This document shows positions 7,679 through 15,890 of a DNA stretch of 64,000 nucleotides, piece by piece. Where the stretch lies: positions 1 through 64,000 of the forward strand of contig JAPLKL010000050.1 of NCBI GenBank assembly GCA_026388095.1, in the 5' to 3' direction. Each line of letters begins with the position of its first letter. Position 1 is the stretch's first letter. The stretch is from Elusimicrobiota bacterium (GTDB taxonomy: Bacteria; Elusimicrobiota; Elusimicrobia; UBA1565; UBA9628). The position numbers were made by a program, and so were the translations under genes. Under the pieces are notes generated by a model. The model saw only the letters and a program-made list of their open reading frames with translations. It made no database searches and was not told the DNA's origin.

Positions 7679-9179
7679 GGAACTTGCCCCAGACGTGCGT
7701 CCCGCTCAAGTATCCCGAGAAGACCGGGTCGCAGACCCGCGCGGCGCCGTCCACGATGTCCAAGGGCGGCTGGAAGTCGTGCTCCTCCTGCTTGCGCGCG
7801 CTGTGGTGCGCGGGGTCCTCGTCGGTCACCCAGCCGGTGTCCACCGCGTTCATGTGGATGCCGTCCTTGGCGTAGTCTGAAGCCGAGGTCAAGGTCAGCA
7901 TGTTGAGCGCGGCCTTGGCCATGTTGGTGTGGGGATGCTTGTCGGTCTTGGTGCCCCGCGAGAAGCTCCCCTCCATGGCCGAGACGTTGACGATGTGCTT
8001 GTCGTGGTTGCGATGGCGCAGCATCAGGCCCTTGAGCTTGCTGCACAGGATGAAAGGAGCCACGGAATTGATGAGCTGGAGCTCCAGCATCTCGGCCGTG
8101 GGGACCTCGGCCAAGGTCAGGCGCCAGGAGTTCTTGGCGCGCAGGTCGAGCTGCTGCAGGTCCGCGTCCAGCTTGCCCATCGGGAAAGCCTCGGCGGCCA
8201 GGTCGGCCTCGTCGTAGGTGTATTTGGTCTGCGAGAGCTGCGCCGAGGCGCGCAGGCCCACCCCCGGCCCGCCCGCGTGCCAGAGCGCCAGGCCCGTGGC
8301 ATCCACCCGATCCTCTTTGTGTCCCAGCGTCACCGTCGTGGCCAGGGCGGCGTTGAGCGCATGATGGCTCGAAAGCAGGGGCAGGGCCTCGGAAGGAAGC
8401 CCCTGCGTGGAGGCCTCGCCTGCGAGCAGGTGAGCGTAGAAAGCCGGCGGGCGGCGCACGGTCTGCGCCGCGTTGTTGATGAGGACATCCAGACGCTCCA
8501 AGGTGGAGTCCAGGTAGCGGCAGAAGATGTCCACGCTCGGCGAGTGCCGCAGGTCCAGGCCGTGGACCTTCAGGCGCTCGGACCACGCGGCGAAGTCCGG
8601 CTCGCGGCTGTAACGCAGGGCCGCGTCGTGCGGAAAGCGCGTGGTCGCCACGACCTTGGCCCCGGCGCGCAGCAGCATCAAAGCCGCCTGGTAGCCGATC
8701 TTGATGCGTGCGCCCGTGATCACCGCCGTGCGGCCCTTGAGGTCCGCGGTCTGGCCGCGCTTGCGGTAGTTGAAGTCCCCGCAGGCCGGGCACATGGAGT
8801 CGTAGAAGAAATGCACGCGGCGGTACTCGCCCTTGCACACGTAGCAGTAGCGCGGCCGGGCCAGCTCCGGGCCGTGCGCTGTATGGGGACCGGTGAGTTG
8901 CGGCGGAGTGAACACCGCGGCTTGGCGGGCCTTGCGGATGACCGTGGCGCGCCGCGCCTTGCGGTCTTCGGCCTCGGCCTCTTGCCGCTCCCGGCTGCGC
9001 AGCTCCTTGGCGAAGCGGATGACCTCGCGCCGGGTCGGGTGGCAGGCGCGGCCCGCGGCCTTGAGCAAAGCGATGCGGCTCTCCTCGGGGACGCCGGCCA
9101 GCAGGGACCGGTCCGCGACGATGGCATCGAGGACCTCCTGGCAGCGGCGGATCTCTTCCGGAGAGGGCGGAGCGGACAT
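7650..9179 (-). CDS. SDR-like protein with N-terminal zinc ribbon and altered active site (509 aa)
   Basis: Residues 1-95 are helical and charged. Residues 112-133 carry C-x2-C...C-x2-C (Cys112, 115, 130, 133), a zinc ribbon. A Rossmann domain follows: AVITGARIKIGYQ (about 153-164), LDVLINNAAQT (NNAA motif) and VNVSAMEG (catalytic Ser region). The usual catalytic Y-x3-K reads T-N-M-A-K, so the Tyr appears replaced by Thr, and the glycine motif is TGxxxKIG. It may still bind NAD(P), but ordinary SDR chemistry is doubtful. At 509 residues it is twice a classical SDR. TAGAAT lies 7 nt before the ATG (9187-9192, minus strand), suggesting leaderless transcription. Confidence 0.82.
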   Translation of the reverse strand: MSAPPSPEEIRRCQEVLDAIVADRSLLAGVPEESRIALLKAAGRACHPTRREVIRFAKELRSRERQEAEAEDRKARRATVIRKARQAAVFTPPQLTGPHTAHGPELARPRYCYVCKGEYRRVHFFYDSMCPACGDFNYRKRGQTADLKGRTAVITGARIKIGYQAALMLLRAGAKVVATTRFPHDAALRYSREPDFAAWSERLKVHGLDLRHSPSVDIFCRYLDSTLERLDVLINNAAQTVRRPPAFYAHLLAGEASTQGLPSEALPLLSSHHALNAALATTVTLGHKEDRVDATGLALWHAGGPGVGLRASAQLSQTKYTYDEADLAAEAFPMGKLDADLQQLDLRAKNSWRLTLAEVPTAEMLELQLINSVAPFILCSKLKGLMLRHRNHDKHIVNVSAMEGSFSRGTKTDKHPHTNMAKAALNMLTLTSASDYAKDGIHMNAVDTGWVTDEDPAHHSARKQEEHDFQPPLDIVDGAARVCDPVFSGYLSGTHVWGKFLKDYAPTSW

Positions 9180-9238
9180 CGCTCATATTCTAGAAAAAAG
9201 CTAAGATGACGTGGGGCTTTTCACTGTCCGGAGGCTCA

Positions 9239-10522
9239 ATGTCCCATCCCATCTGCGACGCAGTCGCCAAGATGCGCCAGGCCCACAAAGTCCTGGCCGA
9301 GTTCAGCTATGCGCCCGCCGAGCTGGAAAGAGGCTATGCCAACCGCAGCCTGCGCATCGACATCGCGGCCAACAAGATCGAGACCCGGCCCGTGACCCGG
9401 CAGATGAAGGACCTCTGGATCGGCGGCAAAGGCCTGGACTTGTGGCTCATGTTCCAGGAGATAGACAAGGACACCAAATGGGACAGCCCGAACAACCCCA
9501 TCTGCATGTCCTCCGGGCCCCTGGGCGGGACCATGTCCTTCCCCGGCTCCGGCAAGACCTTGGTCACCTCCATATCGCCGACCACCCACTCGATCATGGA
9601 CTGCAACGTGGGCGGCTACTTCGGGCCCTATATGAAGTTCGCGGGCTTCGACGCCTTGACCATCGTGGGCAAGGCCAAGAGCGACATCCTCATCTACATC
9701 GATGCCGTGAACAACAAGATATCCATCGCGGAAGCCCCCCTGGAGAGCGTGGACTCGCACCTGGTGGCCGAGGAGCTCACGGAGATGTACGCTCTCGACG
9801 AGCTCGACAAGCGCAACGTCGCCGTGGTGTCGGCCGGCCGCGCCGCGGAGCACACCCGTCTGGGCGTGCTCAACTTCTCCTTCTACGATTGGCGCCGCAA
9901 GGTCGCCCGCCTCAAGCAGGCCGGCCGGGGCGGCATCGGCACCGTGTTCCGGGACAAGAAGCTCAAGGCTTTGGTCATCCGGGGCAAGCCCCTCACCCCG
10001 ACCTGGCGCGTGGCCGAGAGCAAGGCCGCGCTGCGCATCGCGGGAGCCTGCGCCTCCTGCGCCCACACGACGAAAGAGACGGTCCGGGAGATCGTCAAGA
10101 AATGGGACGGCGACCCTGACTACGTCATCGAGATGCTGCAGGACATCCAGGACCGCGACCGGCACATCTCCCAGGCGGCCATCGATTTCCTGTCTCTGGA
10201 GACGGGGGTCTCGCGCGGCCAGCTCTATCATATCGCGACCTTCTACAAGGCCTTCAGCCTCACTCCCCGAGGGGAAAAGACCATCCAGGTCTGCGTGGGC
10301 ACGGCCTGTCATGTCAAAGGCTCCGCGCAGATCGTCGCGGCCTTCGAGCGCGAGCTCAAGGTCAAGCAGGGAGAGACCACCCCGGACGGCAGGTTCACGC
10401 TCGAAGCCGTGGCCTGCCTCGGCTGCTGCAGCCTGGCGCCGGTGGCGAAGATCGGAGACGAGATCTACGGCAACCTCCAGACCACCGACGTGCGCAGGAT
10501 ATTGAAGCAGGAGCGCACATGA
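9239..10522 (+). CDS. AOR N-terminal domain fused to NuoE-like [2Fe-2S] subunit
   Basis: Residues about 33-251 match the N-terminal, pterin-binding domain of aldehyde:ferredoxin oxidoreductases (AOR/WOR/BamB family), from YANRSLRIDI to QAGRGGIGTVFRDKKLKA. After residue 270 the chain becomes a NuoE/HndA-type thioredoxin-like [2Fe-2S] domain: helical start (GVSRGQLYHIATFYKAFSL), then Cys352-x4-Cys357 and Cys393-x3-Cys397. There is no AOR C-terminal half here; it is in the third gene of the operon. ATG 9239 is chosen over 9206 because GGAGG lies 4 nt upstream. It overlaps the NuoF-like gene by 4 nt (ATGA). Probable role: supply half of the tungsto- or molybdopterin site and pass electrons to the flavin subunit in the cytoplasm. 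Confidence 0.88.
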   Translation: MSHPICDAVAKMRQAHKVLAEFSYAPAELERGYANRSLRIDIAANKIETRPVTRQMKDLWIGGKGLDLWLMFQEIDKDTKWDSPNNPICMSSGPLGGTMSFPGSGKTLVTSISPTTHSIMDCNVGGYFGPYMKFAGFDALTIVGKAKSDILIYIDAVNNKISIAEAPLESVDSHLVAEELTEMYALDELDKRNVAVVSAGRAAEHTRLGVLNFSFYDWRRKVARLKQAGRGGIGTVFRDKKLKALVIRGKPLTPTWRVAESKAALRIAGACASCAHTTKETVREIVKKWDGDPDYVIEMLQDIQDRDRHISQAAIDFLSLETGVSRGQLYHIATFYKAFSLTPRGEKTIQVCVGTACHVKGSAQIVAAFERELKVKQGETTPDGRFTLEAVACLGCCSLAPVAKIGDEIYGNLQTTDVRRILKQERT

Positions 10523-12384
10523 CCCTCGACCTCGTCCGGATCGCCGCCAAGGTCAACAAGGACCTTGGCAGCTACAAGGCCATGCTCATGGTCTGCACGG
10601 GCACGGGCTGCGTCTCGGCCAAGGGCTTCAGCATCCGGGACAGCCTGCGCGCCGAGCTCAAGGCCAGGAAGCTCGACAGGCAGTTCCTCGTGGTGGGCAC
10701 AGGCTGCAACGGCTTCTGCGCCGCGGGCCCCATCATCGTGGTGCAGCCGGAAGGGGTGTTCTACCAGAAGGTGACCGAAAAGGACATCCCGGTCATCGTC
10801 TCCGAGCACCTCATCGGCGGCCAGGTCGTAGCTAAGCTGCTCTACAAGGACCCGGTCACCGGCGCGACCCACGCCAAGATGCAGGACATCGGCTTCTTCA
10901 ACAAGCAGCAGCTCGTGGCCCTGCGCAATAAGGGCCTCATAGACCCGGAGAACCTTTCGCACTACATCGCGCGCAACGGCTACCAGTCACTGCGCGAGCT
11001 CCTTTCTGAAAAGGACATAGCGGGCACCCAGGAGCGCATCATCAAGGACGTCATCGCCTCCGGCCTGAGAGGCCGCGGCGGCGGGGGCTTCCCGACCGGG
11101 ATCAAATGGCAGGCCGGCCGCAAGGCCGCCCTGGAGCGCGGCGAACCGATCTACGTGGTCTGCAACGCGGATGAGGGCGACCCGGGCGCGTTCATGGACC
11201 GCAGCATCATCGAGACGGACCCGCACTCGGTCCTGGAGGGGATGCTCATCGGCGCCTTCGCCGCGGGCTCCAGCGAAGGCTTCGTCTATATCCGCAAGGA
11301 GTACCCGCTGGCCTTGGTCAGGCTCGACAAAGCCCTGGCCGATGCCAGAGCCCACGGCCTGCTCGGCAAGAACATCCTCGGCACGAGCTTCAGCTTCGAC
11401 ATCAAGATCCACCGCGGCGCCGGCGCCTTCGTGTGCGGCGAGAGCTCGGCGCTCATGGCCTCCATGGCGGGGCAGGCGGGCGAGCCCCGCGCCAAGTACG
11501 TGCACAACGTGGAATACGGCTACCGCGACAAGCCCACCATCCTCAACAACGTGGAGACCTGGGCCAACATCCCGGTCATCTTCGAGAAGGGCCCGGAATG
11601 GTTCGCCTCTTTGGGAACGGACGGATCCAGCGGCACCAAGGTGTTCTCCCTCGTGGGCAACATCAAGAACACGGGCCTGGTCGAAGTCCCCATGGGGATC
11701 ACTCTGCGCGAGATCGTCGAGGACATCGGCGGCGGCATCCCCAACGGCCGCAAGTTCAAGGCGGTGCAGACCGGCGGCCCGTCCGGCGGCTGCATCCCGG
11801 CGGCGCTGCTCGACATGAAGGTGGACTTCGACTCCCTGACCGAGGCGGGCTCCATGATGGGCTCCGGCGGCATGATCGTGATGGACGACCGGACCTGCAT
11901 GATCGACGTGGCCCGCTATTTCATCGACTTCCTGGTGGACGAATCCTGCGGCAAGTGCACCCCTTGCCGCGAAGGCCTGCACGCCATGAACGAGACTCTC
12001 AAACGGATCTGCGCCGGGCAGGGCCGATCGGAGGACATCGCGTTCCTGGAGGACCTGGCCGCCACGGTCAACGCGGCCAGCCTCTGCGCCCTGGGCGGCA
12101 CCGCGGGCAACCCGGTGCTGAGCACCTTGCGCTACTTCAAGAACGAGTACCACGAGCACATCCGGGAGAAGAAGTGCTCAGCCTTGGTGTGCAAGGCTTT
12201 GCTGCGCTACGATATCACGGACAAATGCACGGGCTGCACCCTCTGCGCCAAGAACTGCCCCACCCAGGCCATCACCGGAGAGCGCAAGAAGCTGCACTTC
12301 CTGGACCAGGCCAAGTGCATCAAGTGCGGCGTGTGCCGCGACGTGTGCCATTTCGACGCGGTCTCGGTGGGGAGCGGGAGCTAG
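10519..12384 (+). CDS. NuoF/HndC/HydB-like NAD(P)-binding flavoprotein (621 aa)
   Basis: Domain order: thioredoxin-like [2Fe-2S] domain (Cys26-x4-Cys31 and Cys64/Cys68), NuoF core with the FMN/NAD motif GLRGRGGGGFPTGIKW (about 183-198) and CNADEGDPGAFMDR (about 215-228), SLBB region, [4Fe-4S] motif SCGKCTPC (Cys about 476, 479, 482), and a C-terminal two-[4Fe-4S] ferredoxin (CTGCTLCAKNCP, CIKCGVCRDVCHF). This is the architecture of the flavin subunit of NADH-dependent and electron-bifurcating [FeFe]-hydrogenases. There is no hydrogenase catalytic subunit nearby, so the partner is the split AOR. It should exchange electrons with NAD(P)H, possibly also with ferredoxin by flavin-based bifurcation; bifurcation itself is inference. 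Confidence 0.9.
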   Translation: MTLDLVRIAAKVNKDLGSYKAMLMVCTGTGCVSAKGFSIRDSLRAELKARKLDRQFLVVGTGCNGFCAAGPIIVVQPEGVFYQKVTEKDIPVIVSEHLIGGQVVAKLLYKDPVTGATHAKMQDIGFFNKQQLVALRNKGLIDPENLSHYIARNGYQSLRELLSEKDIAGTQERIIKDVIASGLRGRGGGGFPTGIKWQAGRKAALERGEPIYVVCNADEGDPGAFMDRSIIETDPHSVLEGMLIGAFAAGSSEGFVYIRKEYPLALVRLDKALADARAHGLLGKNILGTSFSFDIKIHRGAGAFVCGESSALMASMAGQAGEPRAKYVHNVEYGYRDKPTILNNVETWANIPVIFEKGPEWFASLGTDGSSGTKVFSLVGNIKNTGLVEVPMGITLREIVEDIGGGIPNGRKFKAVQTGGPSGGCIPAALLDMKVDFDSLTEAGSMMGSGGMIVMDDRTCMIDVARYFIDFLVDESCGKCTPCREGLHAMNETLKRICAGQGRSEDIAFLEDLAATVNAASLCALGGTAGNPVLSTLRYFKNEYHEHIREKKCSALVCKALLRYDITDKCTGCTLCAKNCPTQAITGERKKLHFLDQAKCIKCGVCRDVCHFDAVSVGSGS

Positions 12385-12387
12385 GCC

Positions 12388-14394
12388 ATGGGCGCTCCGG
12401 TGAAGGTCAGCGTCAAAAAGGTCCCCATCCTCATCGACGGCAAGCCGGCGGAGGCCAAGCTGGGCTCCTTCCTGCTCCCGGCCCTCCGGGCGGCCGGGAT
12501 CACGGTCCCCACCCTCTGCGACCACAAGGACCTGACCCCCTACGGGGTCTGCCGCCTCTGCGTGGTGGAGGTGGAGCAGAAGGGCAAGCTGAAGCTCGTC
12601 ACCTCCTGCAATTACCCCGTGCGCGGCGAACTGAAGGTGCACACGGCCAGCGCGGCCGTGCGCAAGCACCGCCGGCTCATCGCCGAAATGTATCTGGGCC
12701 GCTGGCCCAATGTCCCGATCATCCAGGAAGCGGCCAAGCTCTGCGGGGTCTCCTCCAGCCGGTTCGCCAGCGCGCTCACGGACGAGAACCCCAAGGCCTG
12801 CATCCTCTGCGGGCACTGCGTGCGCGCCTGCCAGGAATTCGCCCAGGAGAAGATCCTCCATTTCGCGGGCCGCGGCATCAAGCGCCACCTGACCATGCCC
12901 TTCGGCGCGGTGGACAAGACCTGCATCGGCTGCACCTCCTGCGCCTACACCTGCCCGACCGGGGCCATCGAGATCGTCGACGACCTCAACCGTCCGGCCG
13001 ACCCGAAGATGATCCGCGACGCGGGGATGAAGATCAGCGCCGAGATGGCCACGCTGGACAAGTCGCAGTTCCGCATGCGCGAGACCGGCACCGCCAACAT
13101 CGTGGACGTCATGGACAAGTACGACCTCCTGCCCGTGCACAACTACAAGTTCGGCTCGCACCCGGACACGCACAAGATCGGAGCGGACATCCTCCGGAAG
13201 AAGTACTTCACCCAGGGCATGTCGGACGGCTGCTGGTACGGCTGCTCCATGGCCTGCGCCAAGACCATCGACGACTTCGAACTCAAGACCGGCCCCTATA
13301 AAGGCCAGCGCGTGTGCGTGGACGGCCCGGAGTACGAGACCTGCGGCGCGGTCTCCAACATGGGCTGCTTCGACGGCGATTTCGTCGCGGAGTTCAACTT
13401 CTACTGCGACACCTACGGCATCGACACCATCTCCGTGGGCACCACGGTGGCTTTCGTCATGGAAGCCTTCGAGGCCGGCCAGATAACCAAGAAGCACACC
13501 GGCGGCCTGGAGCTGCGCTTCGGCGCCTGCGGCGCGGTGCTGGAGCTCATGCACCAGATGGCGCGCGGGCAAGGCTTCGGGGTCGACGTAGGGCAGGGCA
13601 TCCGCTGGCTCAAGAACAAGTGGACAAAGGAATACGGCGCCGACGCGGCTTTCCTGCAGGACATCGGGATGGAGGCCAAGGGCCTGGAGTTCTCCGAGTA
13701 CATGTCCAAGGAATCCTTGGCCCAGCAGGGCGGCTACGGCCTGGCCATCAAGGGCCCCCAGCATGACGAGGCTTGGCTCATCTTCATGGACCAGATCAAC
13801 AATGCGATGCCGACTTTCGAGCAGAAGGCCGAGGCCCTGCATTACTTCCCGCTCTGGCGGACTTGGTTCGGCTTGATGGGGCTGTGCAAGTTGTGCTGGA
13901 ACGACATCGTGCCGGCGGACAACTTCAAGGAGAAGGAGCCGGCCAAGGTCCCGGACCATGTGCGCGACTACTTCAAGTTCTTCGAGGGCATGACCGGGCT
14001 CCGGCTGGACGAGCAGAAGATGCTCGACCAGAGCGCCCGGGTCTACAACCTGCAGCGCATACTCTGCCGCATGCTGGGCGTAGGCACTCGGAAGCACGAC
14101 GCCATCCCCTACCGCGCCATGGGGCCGGTCACGATCGAGGAGTACGAGTCGCGCGCCGAGCGCTACGACAAGCAGATGCAGGAGCTCCTCGGCGTGGACC
14201 CGGCGGGCAAGAGCACGGCCGAGAAGCTCAGGATCACGCGCGCCTACCGGGAGAGCCAGTACGAGAAGGTGATGGACGCGGCCTTCGCCAAGCGCGGCTG
14301 GACCAAGAACGGGGTCCCGAAGATCTCCCGGCTCAAAGAGCTCGGCATAGATCTGCCGGAGCTGGTCGCCATCGTCAAAGCGGACCAGGAGTAA
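12388..14394 (+). CDS. NuoG-like ferredoxin module fused to AOR C-terminal domains
   Basis: Residues 1-80 form a plant-type [2Fe-2S] domain (Cys44, 55, 58, 74). Residues 138-148 and 179-189 bind two [4Fe-4S] clusters (CILCGHCVRAC, CIGCTSCAYTC). The His-x3-Cys3 cluster normally between them in NuoG/HydA is absent: the segment KHRRLIAEMYLGRWPN has no cysteines. From about residue 225 the chain is AOR domains 2-3: CWYGCSMAC (Cys282, 286, 290) and Cys500 of FGLMGLC as likely [4Fe-4S] ligands, and DTISVG (346-351) as a pterin-contact motif. The second canonical contact, DxxGLC, has Gly for Asp. It follows the flavoprotein gene by 3 nt. Together with the first gene it completes one AOR. Confidence 0.88.
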   Translation: MGAPVKVSVKKVPILIDGKPAEAKLGSFLLPALRAAGITVPTLCDHKDLTPYGVCRLCVVEVEQKGKLKLVTSCNYPVRGELKVHTASAAVRKHRRLIAEMYLGRWPNVPIIQEAAKLCGVSSSRFASALTDENPKACILCGHCVRACQEFAQEKILHFAGRGIKRHLTMPFGAVDKTCIGCTSCAYTCPTGAIEIVDDLNRPADPKMIRDAGMKISAEMATLDKSQFRMRETGTANIVDVMDKYDLLPVHNYKFGSHPDTHKIGADILRKKYFTQGMSDGCWYGCSMACAKTIDDFELKTGPYKGQRVCVDGPEYETCGAVSNMGCFDGDFVAEFNFYCDTYGIDTISVGTTVAFVMEAFEAGQITKKHTGGLELRFGACGAVLELMHQMARGQGFGVDVGQGIRWLKNKWTKEYGADAAFLQDIGMEAKGLEFSEYMSKESLAQQGGYGLAIKGPQHDEAWLIFMDQINNAMPTFEQKAEALHYFPLWRTWFGLMGLCKLCWNDIVPADNFKEKEPAKVPDHVRDYFKFFEGMTGLRLDEQKMLDQSARVYNLQRILCRMLGVGTRKHDAIPYRAMGPVTIEEYESRAERYDKQMQELLGVDPAGKSTAEKLRITRAYRESQYEKVMDAAFAKRGWTKNGVPKISRLKELGIDLPELVAIVKADQE

Positions 14395-14426
14395 GGCATA
14401 CGGCAGCCGTGGGGAACTTCAAGGGG

Positions 14427-14603
14427 ATGACGACGCTGGACCGGCTGGTCGCCGCCGGCCTGCTCCGGGACTTCGAGCTGGCGGTCAAACGCGGCGCGCG
14501 CAAGGCCGCCGTCGACATCCTGATGCGCGTCGAGCTCACCGAGGCGCAGGCCCTGGTCGTCTACCACGGCGCGGAGCAACTGCGCCAGAACTTCGGCGCA
14601 TGA
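14427..14603 (+). CDS. Small helical protein of the split-AOR operon (58 aa)
   Basis: A 58-residue ORF beginning MTTLDRLVAAGLLRDFELAV, with AAGGGG just before its ATG as a possible ribosome-binding site. It sits 32 bp after the AOR C-terminal gene and overlaps the TrpF-like gene by 4 nt (ATGA), which argues that it is translated. The sequence is amphipathic helix throughout with no cysteines. I do not recognise it; it could be a small subunit or assembly factor of the oxidoreductase. Confidence 0.55.
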   Translation: MTTLDRLVAAGLLRDFELAVKRGARKAAVDILMRVELTEAQALVVYHGAEQLRQNFGA

Positions 14604-15256
14604 GAGTCAAGGTCTGCGGGATCACCAATCGCGAGGACGCCGTCTGGGCCCTCAACGACGGCGCGCATTTCATCGGCGTCGATTTCCGCAAGCGGAGCCC
14701 GCGGCGCGTCCTGCCCGCTGACGCCAAAGACTGGGTCCCCGCGCTGCCCACGTTCGCTTCGGTGGTGGGCCTCTTCGATGACGAGTCCTCCAAAGTCATC
14801 GCGAGGCTCGCCGCCGAGATGAACCTCAAGGGCATCCAGCTCAACGGCCCGCAGACGCCTCAGCGCCTGCGGGGCCTACGCCAGGCCCTGACCATCGCCG
14901 AGTGCCCCCCCTTCATCATCAAAGCTCTGGCCGTACCCGGCCCCGAGGCCATCGCGGACATCCCCCGGTGGGGCGACGCGATCGACTACGTGCTGCTCTA
15001 CGACCCCGCGGAAACCAAGCCCGGCAAGCCCGGCCGGAGCCCGCGCCCATTCGATTGGTCGCTCGCGGCCGCCGCGGCGCAGCACGGCAAGCCCGTGTTC
15101 TTGGGCGGAGGCCTCACTCCGGAGACCGTCGGGGAAATCGCGCTGAAAGCCCGACCCTTCGCCGTCGACGTGACTTCCGGCATCGAGAAGTCCACCCGGC
15201 ACAAGAACCCCGCCAAGATGCGCGCCTTCATCGCCAGCGCTCTGCTGGGGCGCTGA
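14600..15256 (+). CDS. trpF: TrpF-like phosphoribosylanthranilate isomerase (218 aa)
   Basis: A single-domain beta/alpha-barrel with TrpF hallmarks: MRVKVCGITN (catalytic Cys6), HFIGVDFRKRSPRRV, the late phosphate-binding loop FLGGGLTPETVGEI and VDVTSGIE. TrpF isomerises N-(5-phosphoribosyl)anthranilate in tryptophan synthesis. The loop normally reading LLD...GGTGKTFDW is instead LLYDPAETKPGKPGRSPRPFDW in outline, with an insertion and loss of the glycine run, so activity or substrate may differ. No other trp gene is in the window. Translational coupling (ATGA) to the small gene and its place between the AOR genes and ThiF/ThiS suggest a role in that locus. Family strong, substrate less sure. 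Confidence 0.78.
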   Translation: MRVKVCGITNREDAVWALNDGAHFIGVDFRKRSPRRVLPADAKDWVPALPTFASVVGLFDDESSKVIARLAAEMNLKGIQLNGPQTPQRLRGLRQALTIAECPPFIIKALAVPGPEAIADIPRWGDAIDYVLLYDPAETKPGKPGRSPRPFDWSLAAAAAQHGKPVFLGGGLTPETVGEIALKARPFAVDVTSGIEKSTRHKNPAKMRAFIASALLGR

Positions 15257-15284
15257 CGCCGCCTAAGTTGGTAGAATAGGGCTC

Positions 15285-15890
15285 ATGCCCATCTTCGCCC
15301 GCAACGTCAAAGGGATGACCGAGATCCTGCGGCGCTGCACCGTGGGCGTGGCCGGGTGCGGCGGCCTGGGCTCCAACGCCGCTCTGGCCCTGACCCGGGC
15401 CGGGGTCGGCCGGCTCATCCTGGCGGATTTCGACGAGGTGGAGGCCTCCAACCTCAACCGCCAGCAGTTCGTCCAGAAGGATATCGGCGTCGAGAAGGTC
15501 AAGGCGCTGGCCGGGCACCTGCGCGCCATCAACCCGGACATCGAGCTTTCGGAGCACTGCTGCAGGATATCGCCGGAGAGCGTGGCCGCGCTCTTCGGCG
15601 AGGCTGACCTGCTCATCGAGGCTTTCGACAAGGCCGAGGCGAAGAAGTGGCTCATCGAGTCCTGGTGCCGGGCCTTCCCCGGCAAGCCCATCGTGTGCGG
15701 TAACGGGGTGGCGGGCTACGGCGGCACCGCGGCGCTGAAGGTGGAGCAGGTCGGCGACCGCATCTGGTTCTGCGGGGACGGCGAGAGCGACATGTCTTTA
15801 GGCCTGTGCTCGGCGCGTGTGGCGATCGTCGCCAACATGCAGGCCAACCTGGCCATCGAGCTGCTCATGAAAGCGCGGAGCGGCGCATGA
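15285..15890 (+). CDS. thiF: ThiF/MoeB/HesA-family E1-like adenylyltransferase (201 aa)
   Basis: The ATP-binding Rossmann motif is VGVAGCGGLGSNAALALTRAG, followed by LADFDEVEASNLNRQQ, the conserved Asp and Arg segment of E1-like enzymes. At 201 residues it is the short ThiF form without the zinc-binding C-xx-C pairs or rhodanese domain of MoeB. These enzymes adenylate the C-terminal Gly-Gly of a ThiS or MoaD partner, here encoded directly downstream with a 4-nt overlap. Next to a tungsten/molybdenum pterin enzyme the pair may serve dithiolene sulfur transfer rather than thiazole synthesis; that is inference from context. TAGAAT (15272-15277) lies 7 nt before the ATG, so the pair can also be transcribed separately. 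Confidence 0.82.
   Translation: MPIFARNVKGMTEILRRCTVGVAGCGGLGSNAALALTRAGVGRLILADFDEVEASNLNRQQFVQKDIGVEKVKALAGHLRAINPDIELSEHCCRISPESVAALFGEADLLIEAFDKAEAKKWLIESWCRAFPGKPIVCGNGVAGYGGTAALKVEQVGDRIWFCGDGESDMSLGLCSARVAIVANMQANLAIELLMKARSGA

Noticed and set aside
11433-13301. Long plus-strand open frame overlapping the NuoF- and NuoG-like genes
   Set aside because: Composition is Arg/Gly/Pro/His-rich without any domain; it is the shifted frame of the strongly conserved iron-sulfur genes in GC-rich DNA.
12178-14097. 639-codon minus-strand frame opposite the AOR C-terminal gene
   Set aside because: It is antisense to a conserved gene and its translation is Ala/Gly/Leu/His/Val low complexity, as expected for the complement of GC-rich codons.
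9239-14394. Reading the NuoEFG-like genes as part of respiratory complex I or an [FeFe]-hydrogenase
   Set aside because: No other nuo subunits follow, and there is no H-cluster domain. The AOR halves attached to both ends give a better explanation.
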